64,000 nt of DNA, taken from contig NZ_JOEA01000010.1 in the NCBI RefSeq assembly GCF_000719115.1, positions 62,001 through 126,000 on the forward strand, read 5' to 3'. Origin of the DNA: Lentzea albidocapillata. GTDB taxonomy: Bacteria; Actinomycetota; Actinomycetes; Mycobacteriales; Pseudonocardiaceae. Position numbers and translations under genes: made by a program. This document shows, one piece after another, positions 52,454 through 61,389 of this stretch. Each line of letters starts with the position of its first letter. Within the stretch, counting starts at the first letter, position 1. A model generated the notes under the pieces. That model saw nothing but the letters and a program-made list of their open reading frames with translations. It ran no database searches and had not been told where the DNA came from.

Positions 52454-53187
52454 CGAACGCCTCGCACGGCCGAGAAGACGGCGAAGCTCGGGGACTGCCG
52501 CAACGGTCCCCAGAACTCCTCGCCACGGTCGTCGTCCGGCGTCACGGCGGGCTCCCGCGTGACTTCGAGACCCGCTCGGGTCAGCGCGCCGTCGAACACG
52601 CCGCGTTCCCAGTAGAACGAGTCGAAGTCGAACGGCGGATCGCCCAGCACATGCACGTTGACCGGCTGTTTCACGTTCATCGGGCCGGTGCGGGAGACCT
52701 CGTAGCCGTAGCGGCCGTACTGCGCGAGCAGGTCCCAGTCGGCGTCCGGGTTCGGTACCAGCACGACGAGCCGGCCGTCAGGAGCGAGGTTCGCGGTCAG
52801 GTTCGCGATCATGGCGTCCATCGCGGACTCGTCGTCCGCGTAGCCCAGCAGCCACACGGCCGTCACGACGTCGAACTCACCGAACACCGGCAGATCCGTC
52901 GCGTCGTGCTGCTCGTAGGTGATGCCGCGCGGCTCGCGTTCCTCGACGTAGCGGGCGTAGCCGATCATCTCCCCGGCCGAGTCGACGCCCACGACCGTCG
53001 TCGCGCCGAGGTCGTGGAACAGCCGGGCGTAGAACCCGGTTCCGCAGGCCACGTCCAGCACCGAGCGGCCCAGCAGGTCACCGACCGCGGACAGCAGCGT
53101 CGCGCGCTCGGCCAGTCCGGTCGGGATGTGCTTGGCGCGCTCGTAGATCGCGCCCAACGCGTCGTACTGATCGTCGCTCTCCGCCAT
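52450..53187 (-). CDS. SAM-dependent methyltransferase, class I
   Basis: A 245-aa Rossmann methyltransferase with motif I VLDVACGTGFYARLF, the acidic residue in GVDSAGEMI, and motif IV EFDVVTAVWLL. ATG 53187 lies only 12 bp from the foldback element, so its native promoter may have been displaced. It is translationally coupled to gntK. Substrate unknown; the extended C-terminal region (NPDADWDLLAQYGRYGYEV) is typical of small-molecule methyltransferases. Confidence 0.87.
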   Translation of the reverse strand: MAESDDQYDALGAIYERAKHIPTGLAERATLLSAVGDLLGRSVLDVACGTGFYARLFHDLGATTVVGVDSAGEMIGYARYVEEREPRGITYEQHDATDLPVFGEFDVVTAVWLLGYADDESAMDAMIANLTANLAPDGRLVVLVPNPDADWDLLAQYGRYGYEVSRTGPMNVKQPVNVHVLGDPPFDFDSFYWERGVFDGALTRAGLEVTREPAVTPDDDRGEEFWGPLRQSPSFAVFSAVRGVR

Positions 53188-53198
53188 GGATCACACCT

Positions 53199-53368
53199 TA
53201 GGGTCTGTTTCACAGGTCTCGTTCGATGAGAGTCGAGCCTGAGGTGGTTCCTGGCGGTGCGGCCGAATGGGCCGCATACCGGTGTTGTATGTGGTCCATT
53301 CGGCCGTGCCGTCAGGGGCCCGCCTCAGGCCCGGCTATCGCGAACACGGACCTGTGAAACAGACCCTA
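53199..53368. mobile_element. Foldback MITE-like element with 20-bp inverted ends
   Basis: TAGGGTCTGTTTCACAGGTC (53199-53218) is perfectly inverted at 53349-53368. Each end carries a TA, which fits a 166-bp element (53201-53366) inserted at a duplicated TA, the target habit of IS630/Tc1-mariner transposons. It encodes no protein. Inside, 53237-53279 pairs with 53287-53330 across a seven-base loop: 43 pairs, one bulged base, and every non-Watson-Crick position is a G-T (G-U) pair when read on the + strand. It separates two minus-strand genes. The family assignment rests on the TA and the inverted ends only. Confidence 0.7.
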
Positions 53369-55369
53369 GGACGGCGGATACCGGACGAACCACTCCTGGG
53401 TCATCGGCGGGTTCGGGCCCGTCTCGGTCTCCCAGTCCGCGACCATCTCGTCGATGACGTCACGAAACTGCACGCGCTCGACCCAGTCCGGGCGGATCTT
53501 CTCGACGCCGTGCAGCGCACCGACGAGGTTGCCGCACAGGGACGCCGTCGAGTCGTTGTCGCCGCCGTGGTTGACCGAGATCAGCAACGCCTCGTTCGGA
53601 TCGTCGGTGACCAGCGCCGAGTACAACGCGATCGCGAGCGCCGTGTCACCGACGCCGCCCCCGCCCAACTCCTCCACGCGCGCCACGCTCGGTTCTCCCA
53701 GCGCGGCGAGCTCGATGGCATGCTCGACGGCGGCGACGACCTCCTCGTGACCCTCGTGCCGCACGACCGCTTTCATCGCCGTGTCGACGCCGTCGAGTAA
53801 CCCCTTGCCCCTCAACGCCTCCCAGACGAGTACGGCGAAGAACCCGGCGGACAGGTACCCGCTCGGATGGCCGTGCGTGAGCCCGGCGGCGCACTTGGCC
53901 AGCGCGAAAGCCTGCGAAGCGTCGTCGGCGTAGAAGGCGATCGGTGCGACGCGCATGACGCCGCCGCAGCCCTTCGAGTCGTTGGCCGGGTTCTCGGCCG
54001 TGGCCATGACGCCGGTGCGGCCGTACTGCTGCAACGCCGACGTCACGGTGAGACCGGGCGCCCGCAGGCGGAACAGGTCGCGGTGGCCGATCAGACGGCC
54101 GTCCGGCTCGTCCAGAGTGGACAGTGGTCCGCGCGCCTTCTCCCAAGGCGTCTTCTGGGTGTGCAGCCAACGCTGGTAGGCGTGTTGCACGACCGCGACG
54201 ATCCCGCCGTTACCGGTGGTCCGCTCACGCACATGGCCCCTGATCATGGCCTCGAACGTGAACAGTGTCATCTGGGTGTCGTCGGTGATCGCCGGGTCGT
54301 CGGGCAGGTCGGTGATGCCCTGCGGACCGTGACGCTCGTAGACGACCTCCATCGGCAGGTTCTCGGTATTGGCGCCCAGCGCGTCACCGATGGCACCCCC
54401 GATCAGGCAGCCGCGCAGCTTTCCGTTGTCCTGACCCGCTTCCCGCTCCCGTACGACGAACCTGCGGCCTTGCTCATCGACGCCCAGCGTGAACTCGACC
54501 TTGACGGTGCGCACCGGCACGGCGTGGACCGGGCCCGAGCTCACGATGTGGTCCAGCGTCGCGATGTCCGCCCTGCTCAGCCACGGCGAGCGCTCGACCT
54601 TGAACGCGCCGTACTGCGCGCAGCCGCACATCCTGAGGTGCTGGGCGGCCTCGTCCACAAAGGTCCACATCCGCAGCTCGGTGTCGAAGGACAGGCCGGG
54701 GTTGATGTGCAGGTGCTGTGGCCGGGTGCCGGAGAAGTCGTCGCCGGCGAAGACCTTGCTGATGAACGTGTTGAGTGCGACCCGTGTCCACACCGCCGTG
54801 CCGGCGGGCAGCAGGTCCGGCCTTGTGAAGACCGGGAGGGTCTCCGGGTAGTCGAACCGGGTCGCCGGCACTTCCCCAGGGATGAGGACCTCGCCGTGGA
54901 CGCCGTTGTGCCCCAACTGGTCCAGGCCGTACCAGCCGCGTCCGACGTAGTCGAGGAACCGTTCCATCGGGGTGAGCGGCAGAGGGTCGCCGGCCGCGAT
55001 CGGGCCCGCCACCCGCGCCGGGTTCGGGTGAAACTCACCATCAGCGGTCCAGCCGGCGACGGCGGTGAAGTCCGGGTCCGTGCGCATGCCCGGCATGGAG
55101 ATCAGCTCGGGATCGAACCGCGCCTCCCACGGCCGGTCCTTGACGCTGCCATCCTCGATGACGGCCGTGGTGCCGAGCACATGCACCTCGACGCCCTGCC
55201 TGGGCCACCTGCCGCCGGCGCGGACCTTGCCGTCCTTACCCGGAACGGCGTAGCCGATCTCCCAGCCGTCCCGCGTGCGGAACACGCTGTCCTGGTCGAT
55301 CCGGAACTCCTCGCCCCGGCACTCCAGGATCCACCGCTCGGCGATCGCGAGCGCCTCGTCCCTGTTCAC
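53366..55369 (-). CDS. YrhB/Imm35-like domain fused to ADP-ribosylglycohydrolase
   Basis: A 667-aa protein in three parts. Residues 1-90 resemble the YrhB/Imm35 immunity fold (EALAIAERWILECRG to DGWEIGYAV). Residues 90-300 are an unrecognised domain. Residues 317-650 are an ADP-ribosylglycohydrolase with RGCLIGGAIGDALG, ITDDTQM (363-366 DDTQ) and GGDNDSTASLCGNLVGAL (from 602), the Mg2+-binding residues of the DraG/ARH family, all intact. It should remove ADP-ribose from protein or nucleic acid and so may neutralise an ADP-ribosylating toxin. GTG 55369 has GGAGG five bases upstream. Its stop codon lies inside the foldback element's end. Confidence 0.85.
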   Translation of the reverse strand: MNRDEALAIAERWILECRGEEFRIDQDSVFRTRDGWEIGYAVPGKDGKVRAGGRWPRQGVEVHVLGTTAVIEDGSVKDRPWEARFDPELISMPGMRTDPDFTAVAGWTADGEFHPNPARVAGPIAAGDPLPLTPMERFLDYVGRGWYGLDQLGHNGVHGEVLIPGEVPATRFDYPETLPVFTRPDLLPAGTAVWTRVALNTFISKVFAGDDFSGTRPQHLHINPGLSFDTELRMWTFVDEAAQHLRMCGCAQYGAFKVERSPWLSRADIATLDHIVSSGPVHAVPVRTVKVEFTLGVDEQGRRFVVREREAGQDNGKLRGCLIGGAIGDALGANTENLPMEVVYERHGPQGITDLPDDPAITDDTQMTLFTFEAMIRGHVRERTTGNGGIVAVVQHAYQRWLHTQKTPWEKARGPLSTLDEPDGRLIGHRDLFRLRAPGLTVTSALQQYGRTGVMATAENPANDSKGCGGVMRVAPIAFYADDASQAFALAKCAAGLTHGHPSGYLSAGFFAVLVWEALRGKGLLDGVDTAMKAVVRHEGHEEVVAAVEHAIELAALGEPSVARVEELGGGGVGDTALAIALYSALVTDDPNEALLISVNHGGDNDSTASLCGNLVGALHGVEKIRPDWVERVQFRDVIDEMVADWETETGPNPPMTQEWFVRYPPS

Positions 55370-55902
55370 CACGACCTCCGGTGCAGCTGCTCGGCGACCT
55401 TCCGGACGTCGTGCTCCGGCCCGCCCCTGAGCGCTCCCGCGATCGCCCGCGCGACACCTCGGCCTTCACCCCGGACGGCCTGTGCCAACGCCCCCGCCGC
55501 GGTCGACGGGTCGGCGTCAGGAGGGTCGAGCTTCTCGGGCTCGAAGAGGTATTCGGCCAGCATGATCACGGCATCGGCGGCCGGCGAGTCCTTGCCGTGC
55601 GTGAGGGCGACGAGCTCGCGGACCTGGTCCGCCTCGAGGCGCCGGACGGCGGCGGGCAGCGCCCAGACCAACGCACCAGGCCCCTGCGATCTGACGCCGT
55701 TTCCCGCCTGCCGCGACACCAGGTCCGGTTGAACGGACGGCTGCGTGGCCCATTCGGCCAACGCCGTCAGCGGATCTCCTGCCGAACACGCGACCAGCTG
55801 GTCGACCAGTCCTGTTCGGACACCCGCGCCGTGCGCGAAACCCTGATAGGCGGCCACGACCTGAGAAAGTCGCGGCGGCCTGATCCATTCGATCTCCCCC
55901 AT
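55366..55902 (-). CDS. Degenerate ADP-ribosylglycohydrolase-like protein
   Basis: A 178-aa protein. PGALVWALPAAVRRLEADQV and then ALTHGKDSPAADAVIMLAEYL match the middle of the ARH fold of the next gene (GGVMRVAPIAF, then AGLTHGHPSGYLSAGFFAVL). The N-terminal DDTQ and C-terminal GGDxD metal motifs are absent, so it cannot be a working glycohydrolase. It may be a remnant or a binding partner. ATG 55902; its stop overlaps the start of the active copy by four bases, which argues for a kept, coupled gene. Confidence 0.72.
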   Translation of the reverse strand: MGEIEWIRPPRLSQVVAAYQGFAHGAGVRTGLVDQLVACSAGDPLTALAEWATQPSVQPDLVSRQAGNGVRSQGPGALVWALPAAVRRLEADQVRELVALTHGKDSPAADAVIMLAEYLFEPEKLDPPDADPSTAAGALAQAVRGEGRGVARAIAGALRGGPEHDVRKVAEQLHRRSW

Positions 55903-55932
55903 CGCCGTCCGACCATACCCGGACGGACGGCG

Positions 55933-56313
55933 TCACCAGATGACAATGCCGCCACCGGCGCCCAACGCCCAGCCCGCCGCGATCTGGATGTTGGCCAGGC
56001 GCGAGGAGATCCCCTCCAGGTACCACTCGCGGGTGCGGCGTTCGTCGACGCCTTGCGGCGCGAAGGAGGCCAGGTTCGCGCGGAGGACCTTCGTCTCCCG
56101 GATGAAGTCCGGAACCTGGTCCGGCGTCACGTAGAGGTCGTTCTCCGCCAGCACCGGGAAGAACCTGGCGCCAAGAGCACGCACGGCCTCGTTGCCCCAC
56201 ACCTCGGTGCGCCAGCTCTCGAACCCCGCGAGCTCCTCGCAGCCGGCCGGGGTCTCCGGGAACTGTCTGTTGCCGTTCTCGTCGAGGAGGTAGACGGACA
56301 CAAGCAAGCTCAT
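55933..56313 (-). CDS. Small conserved-looking protein, first gene of the ARH cluster
   Basis: A 126-aa protein: MSLLVSVYLLDENGNRQFPE, a middle rich in aromatics (FESWRTEVWGNEAV, FFPVLAENDLYVTPDQV), and an end that reads SSRLANIQIAAGWALGAGGG. It has no signal peptide or metal motif. ATG 56313 has no clear RBS. It lies 30 bases upstream of the degenerate ARH gene in the same direction. I do not recognise the family; position suggests an immunity or toxin-related function. Confidence 0.65.
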   Translation of the reverse strand: MSLLVSVYLLDENGNRQFPETPAGCEELAGFESWRTEVWGNEAVRALGARFFPVLAENDLYVTPDQVPDFIRETKVLRANLASFAPQGVDERRTREWYLEGISSRLANIQIAAGWALGAGGGIVIW

Positions 56314-56327
56314 GCGGACAAGTAGAA

Positions 56328-56357
56328 GGCCCCTGCCGTTTCGCACCGGCAGGGGCC
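56328..56357 (-). terminator. Terminator after asd
   Basis: GGCCCCTGCCG and CGGCAGGGGCC form an 11-bp stem with an eight-base loop, 15 bases beyond the asd stop. It separates the lysC-asd operon from the ARH cluster that follows on the same strand. Confidence 0.85.
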
Positions 56358-56372
56358 CTCGACTCACGTCGT

Positions 56373-57437
56373 TCAGAGGCGCTTCGCGAGCTCTTCCGCG
56401 ACCTCGTAGGTGTTCAGCGCGGCACCCTTGCGCAGGTTGTCACCGCACACGAAGAAGTCCAGCGTGTTCGGGAAGTCCAGCGCCTGGCGCACGCGGCCGA
56501 CGTACGTCGGGTCCTCGCCCACGGTGTCCGCGGGCGTCGGGAACTTCTGCGCGGCCGGGTCGTCGACCAGGACGATCGTCGGCTGCGACTCGAAGATCTT
56601 GTGCGCGGCCTCGACCGTGATCTCGCGGGCGAACGTCGCGTGGACGGACAGCGAGTGGGTCGTGACGACCGGGACGCGGACGCACGTCGCGGAGACCTTC
56701 AGGTCCGGGATGCCGAGGATCTTGCGGGCCTCGTTGCGGACCTTCAGCTCCTCGGACGACCAGCCGCCGTCCTTCAGCGAACCGGCCCACGGCACCACGT
56801 TCAGCACCAGCGGAGCCGGGAACGGCGAGTCCTCGGCGGACAGACCGGCGGCGGTCAGCGCCTCGGCCACGTCGCCCGCCGACACACCCGCCTCCTTGCC
56901 CGCCAGCGCCGCGATCTCGGCGTAGAGGCGGTCGATGCCGGACTGGCCGGCGCCGGAAGCGGCCTGGTAGGAGGCCACGACGAGTTCCTTGAGCTCGAAC
57001 TCGCGGTGCAGGGCGCCCAGCGACGCCATCATCGACAGCGTCGTGCAGTTCGGGTTCGAGATGATGCCGCGCGGACGCTCGTTGATCTGGTCCGCGTTCA
57101 CCTCGGGCACGACCAGCGGCACGTCGGCGTCCATCCGGAACGCACCGGAGTTGTCGATCGCTACGGCTCCGCGCTCGACGGCGATCGGCGCCCACTCGGC
57201 GCTGACCTCGTCCGGCACGTCGAACATCGCGATGTCGACGCCGTCGAACGCCTCGGCCGACAGAGCGACGACCGTGACGTCCTGGCCGCGCACGTTGATC
57301 TTCTTGCCCGCCGAGCGCGGGGACGCGATCAGCCTGATCTCGCCCCACGGCACGGACGAACGGGTGTTGATGATGTCGATCATCACGGTGCCCACGGCAC
57401 CGGTCGCGCCCACAAGCGCGAGCACTGGGGCGGTCAT
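56373..57437 (-). CDS. asd: Aspartate-semialdehyde dehydrogenase
   Basis: A 354-aa enzyme that reduces aspartyl phosphate to aspartate semialdehyde, the branch point to lysine, diaminopimelate, threonine and methionine. [15 protein letters not shown] is the NADPH-binding motif, Cys in [11 protein letters not shown] the catalytic residue, and [10 protein letters not shown] the conserved loop. ATG 57437 overlaps the lysC stop by four bases, as in mycobacteria and corynebacteria. Confidence 0.95.
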   Translation of the reverse strand: MTAPVLALVGATGAVGTVMIDIINTRSSVPWGEIRLIASPRSAGKKINVRGQDVTVVALSAEAFDGVDIAMFDVPDEVSAEWAPIAVERGAVAIDNSGAFRMDADVPLVVPEVNADQINERPRGIISNPNCTTLSMMASLGALHREFELKELVVASYQAASGAGQSGIDRLYAEIAALAGKEAGVSAGDVAEALTAAGLSAEDSPFPAPLVLNVVPWAGSLKDGGWSSEELKVRNEARKILGIPDLKVSATCVRVPVVTTHSLSVHATFAREITVEAAHKIFESQPTIVLVDDPAAQKFPTPADTVGEDPTYVGRVRQALDFPNTLDFFVCGDNLRKGAALNTYEVAEELAKRL

Positions 57438-57952
57438 CGTCCAGTCCCTGCGTAAACGACGGCCTCTTCGTCGGTGCCCAGGTCGAACGCGTCGTGCAGG
57501 GCACGGACGGCGTCGTCGAGCTGGGTGTCGCGGCAGATGACCGAGATGCGGATCTCCGAGGTGGAGATGATGTCGATGTTGACGCCGGCCGTGGCCAGCG
57601 CCTCACAGAACGTCGCCGTGACGCCGGGGTGCGAACGCATGCCCGCGCCGATCAGCGACACCTTGCCGACGTGCTCGTCGTAGAGCACCTGGTCGAACCC
57701 GATCTCGCCGCGGGACTTCTCCAGCGCGGCCACCGCGCGCGGGCCGTCGACCTTGGCCAGCGTGAACGTGATGTCCGTACGGCCGGACGCCGCCTGGGAC
57801 ACGTTCTGCACGACCATGTCGATGTCGAGCTCCGCCTGCGCGACGACGCGGAAGATCTTGGCCGCGATGCCGGGGTGGTCGGGAACTGCCGTCACGGTGA
57901 TTTTGGCCTCGGACCGGTCGTGCGCGACGCCGGTGATCATCGCCTGTTCCAC
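57434..57952 (-). CDS. lysC: Nested aspartokinase beta subunit, internal start
   Basis: In frame inside lysC, GGAGG (minus strand, 57961-57965) lies eight bases before a GTG at 57952. Translation from there gives 172 aa comprising both ACT domains, the size of the Corynebacterium beta subunit as I recall it. The alpha2beta2 regulatory arrangement of actinobacterial aspartokinases uses such an overlapping gene. Seen: the RBS and start; inferred: that it is used. Confidence 0.75.
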   Translation of the reverse strand: MEQAMITGVAHDRSEAKITVTAVPDHPGIAAKIFRVVAQAELDIDMVVQNVSQAASGRTDITFTLAKVDGPRAVAALEKSRGEIGFDQVLYDEHVGKVSLIGAGMRSHPGVTATFCEALATAGVNIDIISTSEIRISVICRDTQLDDAVRALHDAFDLGTDEEAVVYAGTGR

Positions 57953-58699
57953 GGGAAGGTCCTCCACTGAACCGGACACGATGGTTCCGGTCTTGTTGCT
58001 GAACGAAGAGCGGACGTGCACGGGGACGTTGTAGCGCCGGGCGTACTCCACGCAGCGGAGCATCAGCACCTTGGCGCCACAGGCGGCCATCTCGAGCATT
58101 TCCTCGTAGCTGATCGTGTCGAGTTTCTTCGCGTTCGGCACGATGCGCGGGTCGGCGGTGTAGACGCCGTCCACGTCGGTGTAGATCTCGCACACGTCGG
58201 CTTTCGTCGCGGCCGCGAGTGCCACCGCGGTGGTGTCGCTGCCGCCACGGCCGAGCGTGGTGATCTCCTTCGAGTCCTGGGAGACGCCCTGGAAGCCCGC
58301 GACGATCGCGATGGCCCCCTCGGACGTCGCGTCCTGGATCCGGCTCGGCGTCACGTCGATGATCCGCGCTTTGCCGTGCACCGAAGTCGTGATCACGCCG
58401 GCCTGCGAGCCGGTGTACGAGCGCGCCTCGGCACCGAGCGTGTTGATCGCCATCGCGAGCAGCGACATGGAGATCCGCTCACCGGAGGTGAGGAGCATGT
58501 CGAGCTCACGGGCGGGCGGCACCGGCGAGACCTGGCGGGCGAGATCGAGCAGCTCATCAGTCGTGTCACCCATGGCGGACACGACGACGACGACGTCGTT
58601 CCCCGCCTTTTTGGTCGCGACGATGCGCTCGGCCACGCGTTTGATCCGCTCGGCGCTTCCAACCGATGAACCGCCGTACTTCTGGACGACGAGCGCCAC
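57434..58699 (-). CDS. lysC: Aspartokinase alpha subunit
   Basis: A 421-aa aspartokinase, the same length as the Corynebacterium enzyme as I recall it. [20 protein letters not shown] begins the kinase domain, with [11 protein letters not shown] and [15 protein letters not shown] in the catalytic core and two ACT domains (from about 265, [11 protein letters not shown] and KVSLIGAGM) for lysine/threonine feedback. GTG 58699 has GGAGG eight bases upstream; the GTG at 58717 precedes that RBS. A second start inside the gene yields the beta subunit. Confidence 0.95.
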   Translation of the reverse strand: MALVVQKYGGSSVGSAERIKRVAERIVATKKAGNDVVVVVSAMGDTTDELLDLARQVSPVPPARELDMLLTSGERISMSLLAMAINTLGAEARSYTGSQAGVITTSVHGKARIIDVTPSRIQDATSEGAIAIVAGFQGVSQDSKEITTLGRGGSDTTAVALAAATKADVCEIYTDVDGVYTADPRIVPNAKKLDTISYEEMLEMAACGAKVLMLRCVEYARRYNVPVHVRSSFSNKTGTIVSGSVEDLPVEQAMITGVAHDRSEAKITVTAVPDHPGIAAKIFRVVAQAELDIDMVVQNVSQAASGRTDITFTLAKVDGPRAVAALEKSRGEIGFDQVLYDEHVGKVSLIGAGMRSHPGVTATFCEALATAGVNIDIISTSEIRISVICRDTQLDDAVRALHDAFDLGTDEEAVVYAGTGR

Positions 58700-58803
58700 C
58701 GACCTGACCTCCTTCACGCGACTAAAACCCCACGTCGAAGGCAGCCTACCCGGACCACCTGGTGAGACTCTGGAGCCGTGATGCGCGTGACTACTCTGTC
58801 CGG

Positions 58804-60027
58804 GTGTCGTCGAGTACCGATGTCGTGAAGGCCCCAGCTGCCGTGCATGAGAGCAGTGCGCGCTCGCGGATGGCCGAAGCGCTCAGACACCCGGCCGCGC
58901 TCTGGACCGCTCCCGCGCTCATCTACCTGATCGTCCGGCAGGTCGGCCTCTTCGTCCTGCAGCTCGTCGTGGAGTACCAGAACAAGCTGACCGGCAAGGC
59001 CGACACCTCGGTCGACAACCTGAGGTCGTGGGACGGCGACTGGTTCCTCGGCATCGCGTCGGGCGGCTACAACGGCGTCCCGTCACCCCCGTACGACGCG
59101 TTCGGCCACCGCACCGCCGAGACCCCGCTCGCCTTCTTCCCCGGCTACCCGGCGTTGATCAGGTGGGTGGACGGGCTGCCGGGTGTGGACGTGGTCGGCG
59201 CGGCCTTCGCGGTCAGCCTGATCAGCGGCATCTTCTGCGCGTACGGCCTGTTCGTCCTGGGCCGGGTCGTCCGCGACGGCTCGAACCGCGCGGGCCTGAT
59301 CTTCGTGACGCTGTTCGCCGCGTCCCCGATGGCGGTCGTGCTCTCGATGACGTACTCCGAGGCCACGTTCTGCGCGTTCGCCGCCTGGGCGCTGGTCGGC
59401 GTGGTGAAGAAGCGCTGGATCCTCGCCGGCGTCTGCTCCGCGGCGGCAGGCCTGGTCCGCCCGACCGCGGCGGCACTCATCGTCGCCGTCGGCCTGGCCG
59501 CGCTGGTCGCCGTGCTGGCCGACAGGAAGGACTGGCGAGCCTGGGTGGGCGGCGCCATCGCCCCTCTCGGCCTGCTCGGCTACCTGGGCTGGGTGGCCGT
59601 CCGCACCGGCGACCTCATGGGCTGGTTCGGCGTGCAGCAACGGGGCTGGGGCTCGAAGTTCGACGGCGGCGCGGCCACCTGGGAGTTCGCCCTGGGCCAC
59701 CTCGGCAACCCGCGCTCGCTGCTGGAGACCGGCACCGTCTGGCTCCTGGCACTCGCGATCGTCCTGGTCTTCTACGCCTTCCAGCGCCGCCTGGAGTGGC
59801 CGCTGGTCGTCTACGGCCTCGGCGTCCTGGTCATGGACCTGGGTTCGAACGGCCTGATGAACTCGAAGGCCCGCCTGCTGCTCCCGGCCTTCACCCTGCT
59901 GCTCCCCCTGGCCCTGGTCCTCGCCCGCCGCCGCCCGTCCACCGTCCTCACGATCCTGGGCATGGCGACGCTCTTCAGCGCATGGTTCGGCGCCTACTCA
60001 CTGGCCGTTTGGCAGTATGCGATCTGA
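58804..60027 (+). CDS. GT-C-fold (PIG-V-like) mannosyltransferase
   Basis: A 407-aa integral membrane protein with about ten helices. [19 protein letters not shown] contains the WDxxWF segment of the PIG-V/GT-C family, followed by [14 protein letters not shown] and SMTYSEATF. These use polyprenyl-phosphate mannose at the outer membrane face. GTG 58804 lies six bases after TACTCT (58792-58797), so the mRNA is leaderless. It shares a one-base stop/start junction with the nitroreductase (TGATG). Confidence 0.85.
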   Translation: MSSSTDVVKAPAAVHESSARSRMAEALRHPAALWTAPALIYLIVRQVGLFVLQLVVEYQNKLTGKADTSVDNLRSWDGDWFLGIASGGYNGVPSPPYDAFGHRTAETPLAFFPGYPALIRWVDGLPGVDVVGAAFAVSLISGIFCAYGLFVLGRVVRDGSNRAGLIFVTLFAASPMAVVLSMTYSEATFCAFAAWALVGVVKKRWILAGVCSAAAGLVRPTAAALIVAVGLAALVAVLADRKDWRAWVGGAIAPLGLLGYLGWVAVRTGDLMGWFGVQQRGWGSKFDGGAATWEFALGHLGNPRSLLETGTVWLLALAIVLVFYAFQRRLEWPLVVYGLGVLVMDLGSNGLMNSKARLLLPAFTLLLPLALVLARRRPSTVLTILGMATLFSAWFGAYSLAVWQYAI

Positions 60028-60587
60028 TGAACGAGCTGATCTCGAAGCGCTGGAGCCCTCGCGCCTTCTCCGCCGACGCGACGGTGTCCGACGACGAACT
60101 CCGCACCGTGCTGGAGGCGGGCCGCTGGGCCCCGTCCCACGGCAACAGCCAACCGGCCCGCTTCATCGCGGGCCACCGGGGCACCGAGACGTTCGACGCG
60201 ATCTTCGAAACCCTCACCCGCGGCAACAGGACCTGGGCCTTCCGCGCCTCGGTCCTGCTGATCGGCTGCGTGCTCACCACCGACCACCGCGGCGACATCC
60301 CGAACGTCGAGTTCGGCCTGGGCCTCGCAATGGAGAACATGGCCCTGCAAGCCGTGGACTCAGGCCTGATCGCACACATGATGGGCGGCTTCGACAAGGA
60401 AGCGGCCCACAAGACGTTCTCCATGCCCGCCGACGTCCGCCCGCTGGTGGCCATGGCACTGGGCAGGCAAGGCGACCTGTCAGCCCTCCCCGAGGACCTT
60501 CAAGCCCGTGAGCAGCGCGAACGCAAGCGCCTGCCGCTCTCCGAGACCGTCTTCACCGGCACCTGGGGCAAGTCACAGTTCAGTTGA
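60027..60587 (+). CDS. Nitroreductase-family flavoprotein
   Basis: A 186-aa FMN protein. SKRWSPRAF at the N-terminus, AGRWAPSHGNSQPARFI and GLAMENMALQAVDSGL are family hallmarks, and the C-terminal RKRLPLSETVF is typical of the nfnB-like group. It reduces nitro compounds or quinones with NAD(P)H. ATG 60027 overlaps the previous stop by one base. Its last 15 bases overlap the convergent Nudix gene. Confidence 0.9.
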   Translation: MNELISKRWSPRAFSADATVSDDELRTVLEAGRWAPSHGNSQPARFIAGHRGTETFDAIFETLTRGNRTWAFRASVLLIGCVLTTDHRGDIPNVEFGLGLAMENMALQAVDSGLIAHMMGGFDKEAAHKTFSMPADVRPLVAMALGRQGDLSALPEDLQAREQRERKRLPLSETVFTGTWGKSQFS

Positions 60588-61073
60588 GAAGTACTTCGTC
60601 GCAACGTCGTTGTGCAGCGGAAACGCCAACGGCACGCAGTCGAAGATGACCTTGCGCTCGGAAGCCTCGTCGTTGGGCACGAACGGCGGCATGTCCTCGG
60701 CGTTGATCGCGGGCGCGGTAGCGAACATCAACACCGTCCCACCGTCCGGCGTGGACACGAAGTGCAACGGCCGCAGGTCCTCCGGCGGAATGCGCACGTT
60801 CGCTTCTTCCTCAAGCTCCCGCACGGCACTCTGCTGCCAGGACTCCCCGCGATCCATGAAGCCACTGACGAACGCCAGCTCGCCAACAGGCGGAATCGCC
60901 CGGCGCACCGTCAACAGCCCGGTCCGGGGCCCGTCCTTCACAGGCACGAGCAACACCACGACCGGCGAGGGATTCGCCCACACCATGTGCCCGCAACCAA
61001 CGCACCTACGCGGGTACGCGGACGTGTCGGAGTACTGAGTGCCACAGCTGCTGCAGAAGTCGTCGCGCGCCAT
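60573..61073 (-). CDS. Nudix hydrolase with N-terminal zinc ribbon
   Basis: A 166-aa protein. A zinc ribbon (FCSSCGTQYSD then RRCVGCGHM) precedes a Nudix domain; GFMDRGESWQQSAVRELEEE is a complete GX5EX7REUXEE box with Asn where Gly is usual near its end. NudC-like, but short, and lacking the SQPWPFP motif of NADH pyrophosphatase, so the substrate is uncertain. ATG 61073 is seven bases after TAGGTT (minus strand, 61081-61086), apparently leaderless. Confidence 0.85.
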   Translation of the reverse strand: MARDDFCSSCGTQYSDTSAYPRRCVGCGHMVWANPSPVVVLLVPVKDGPRTGLLTVRRAIPPVGELAFVSGFMDRGESWQQSAVRELEEEANVRIPPEDLRPLHFVSTPDGGTVLMFATAPAINAEDMPPFVPNDEASERKVIFDCVPLAFPLHNDVATKYFSTEL

Positions 61074-61083
61074 GAACACGAAC

Positions 61084-61371
61084 CTAGTTCAGCCGCCTAA
61101 CGAGCTTAAGGACGATCGCTCGAACGCCAAGCCAGAACAACGCGGCCAGCCCAAAGTTCACGATCACCCGCAACTTGGCGTCCTCGGGCGAGAAGAGGTC
61201 CTTGAACGCCAACGCCACCGGCTCGGCCAGCGACTTGACCGTGCTGGTGATGGGGTTGCCAGGGTTGGCCCCGCCGACAGTGAGCACGACGTGAACCACG
61301 AGCAAGACCGCCAGCCCAAGGCCGACCCAACTGATGACTCCGGCGGCGATACCAACCACACGCGTCCGCAT
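61084..61371 (-). CDS. Small membrane protein, tandem paralogue A
   Basis: A 95-aa protein with two hydrophobic segments (VVGIAAGVISWVGLGLAVLL and VNFGLAALFWLGVRAIVL). Between them lies GGANPGNPITSTVKSLAEPVAL, which is shared with the next gene (GANQGNAFFKFIQSLAEPLAL). The layout recalls YggT, but the family is not certain. Its TAG stop forms part of the TAGGTT promoter hexamer of the Nudix gene. ATG 61371. Confidence 0.72.
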   Translation of the reverse strand: MRTRVVGIAAGVISWVGLGLAVLLVVHVVLTVGGANPGNPITSTVKSLAEPVALAFKDLFSPEDAKLRVIVNFGLAALFWLGVRAIVLKLVRRLN

Positions 61372-61389
61372 ACCGCCGGAATCTACCCC

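Noticed and set aside
53199..53368. Ordinary transcription terminator between two genes
   Set aside because: It is 170 bp long, has perfect 20-bp ends with flanking TA, and sits upstream of one minus-strand gene while overlapping the stop of another; insertion explains it better.
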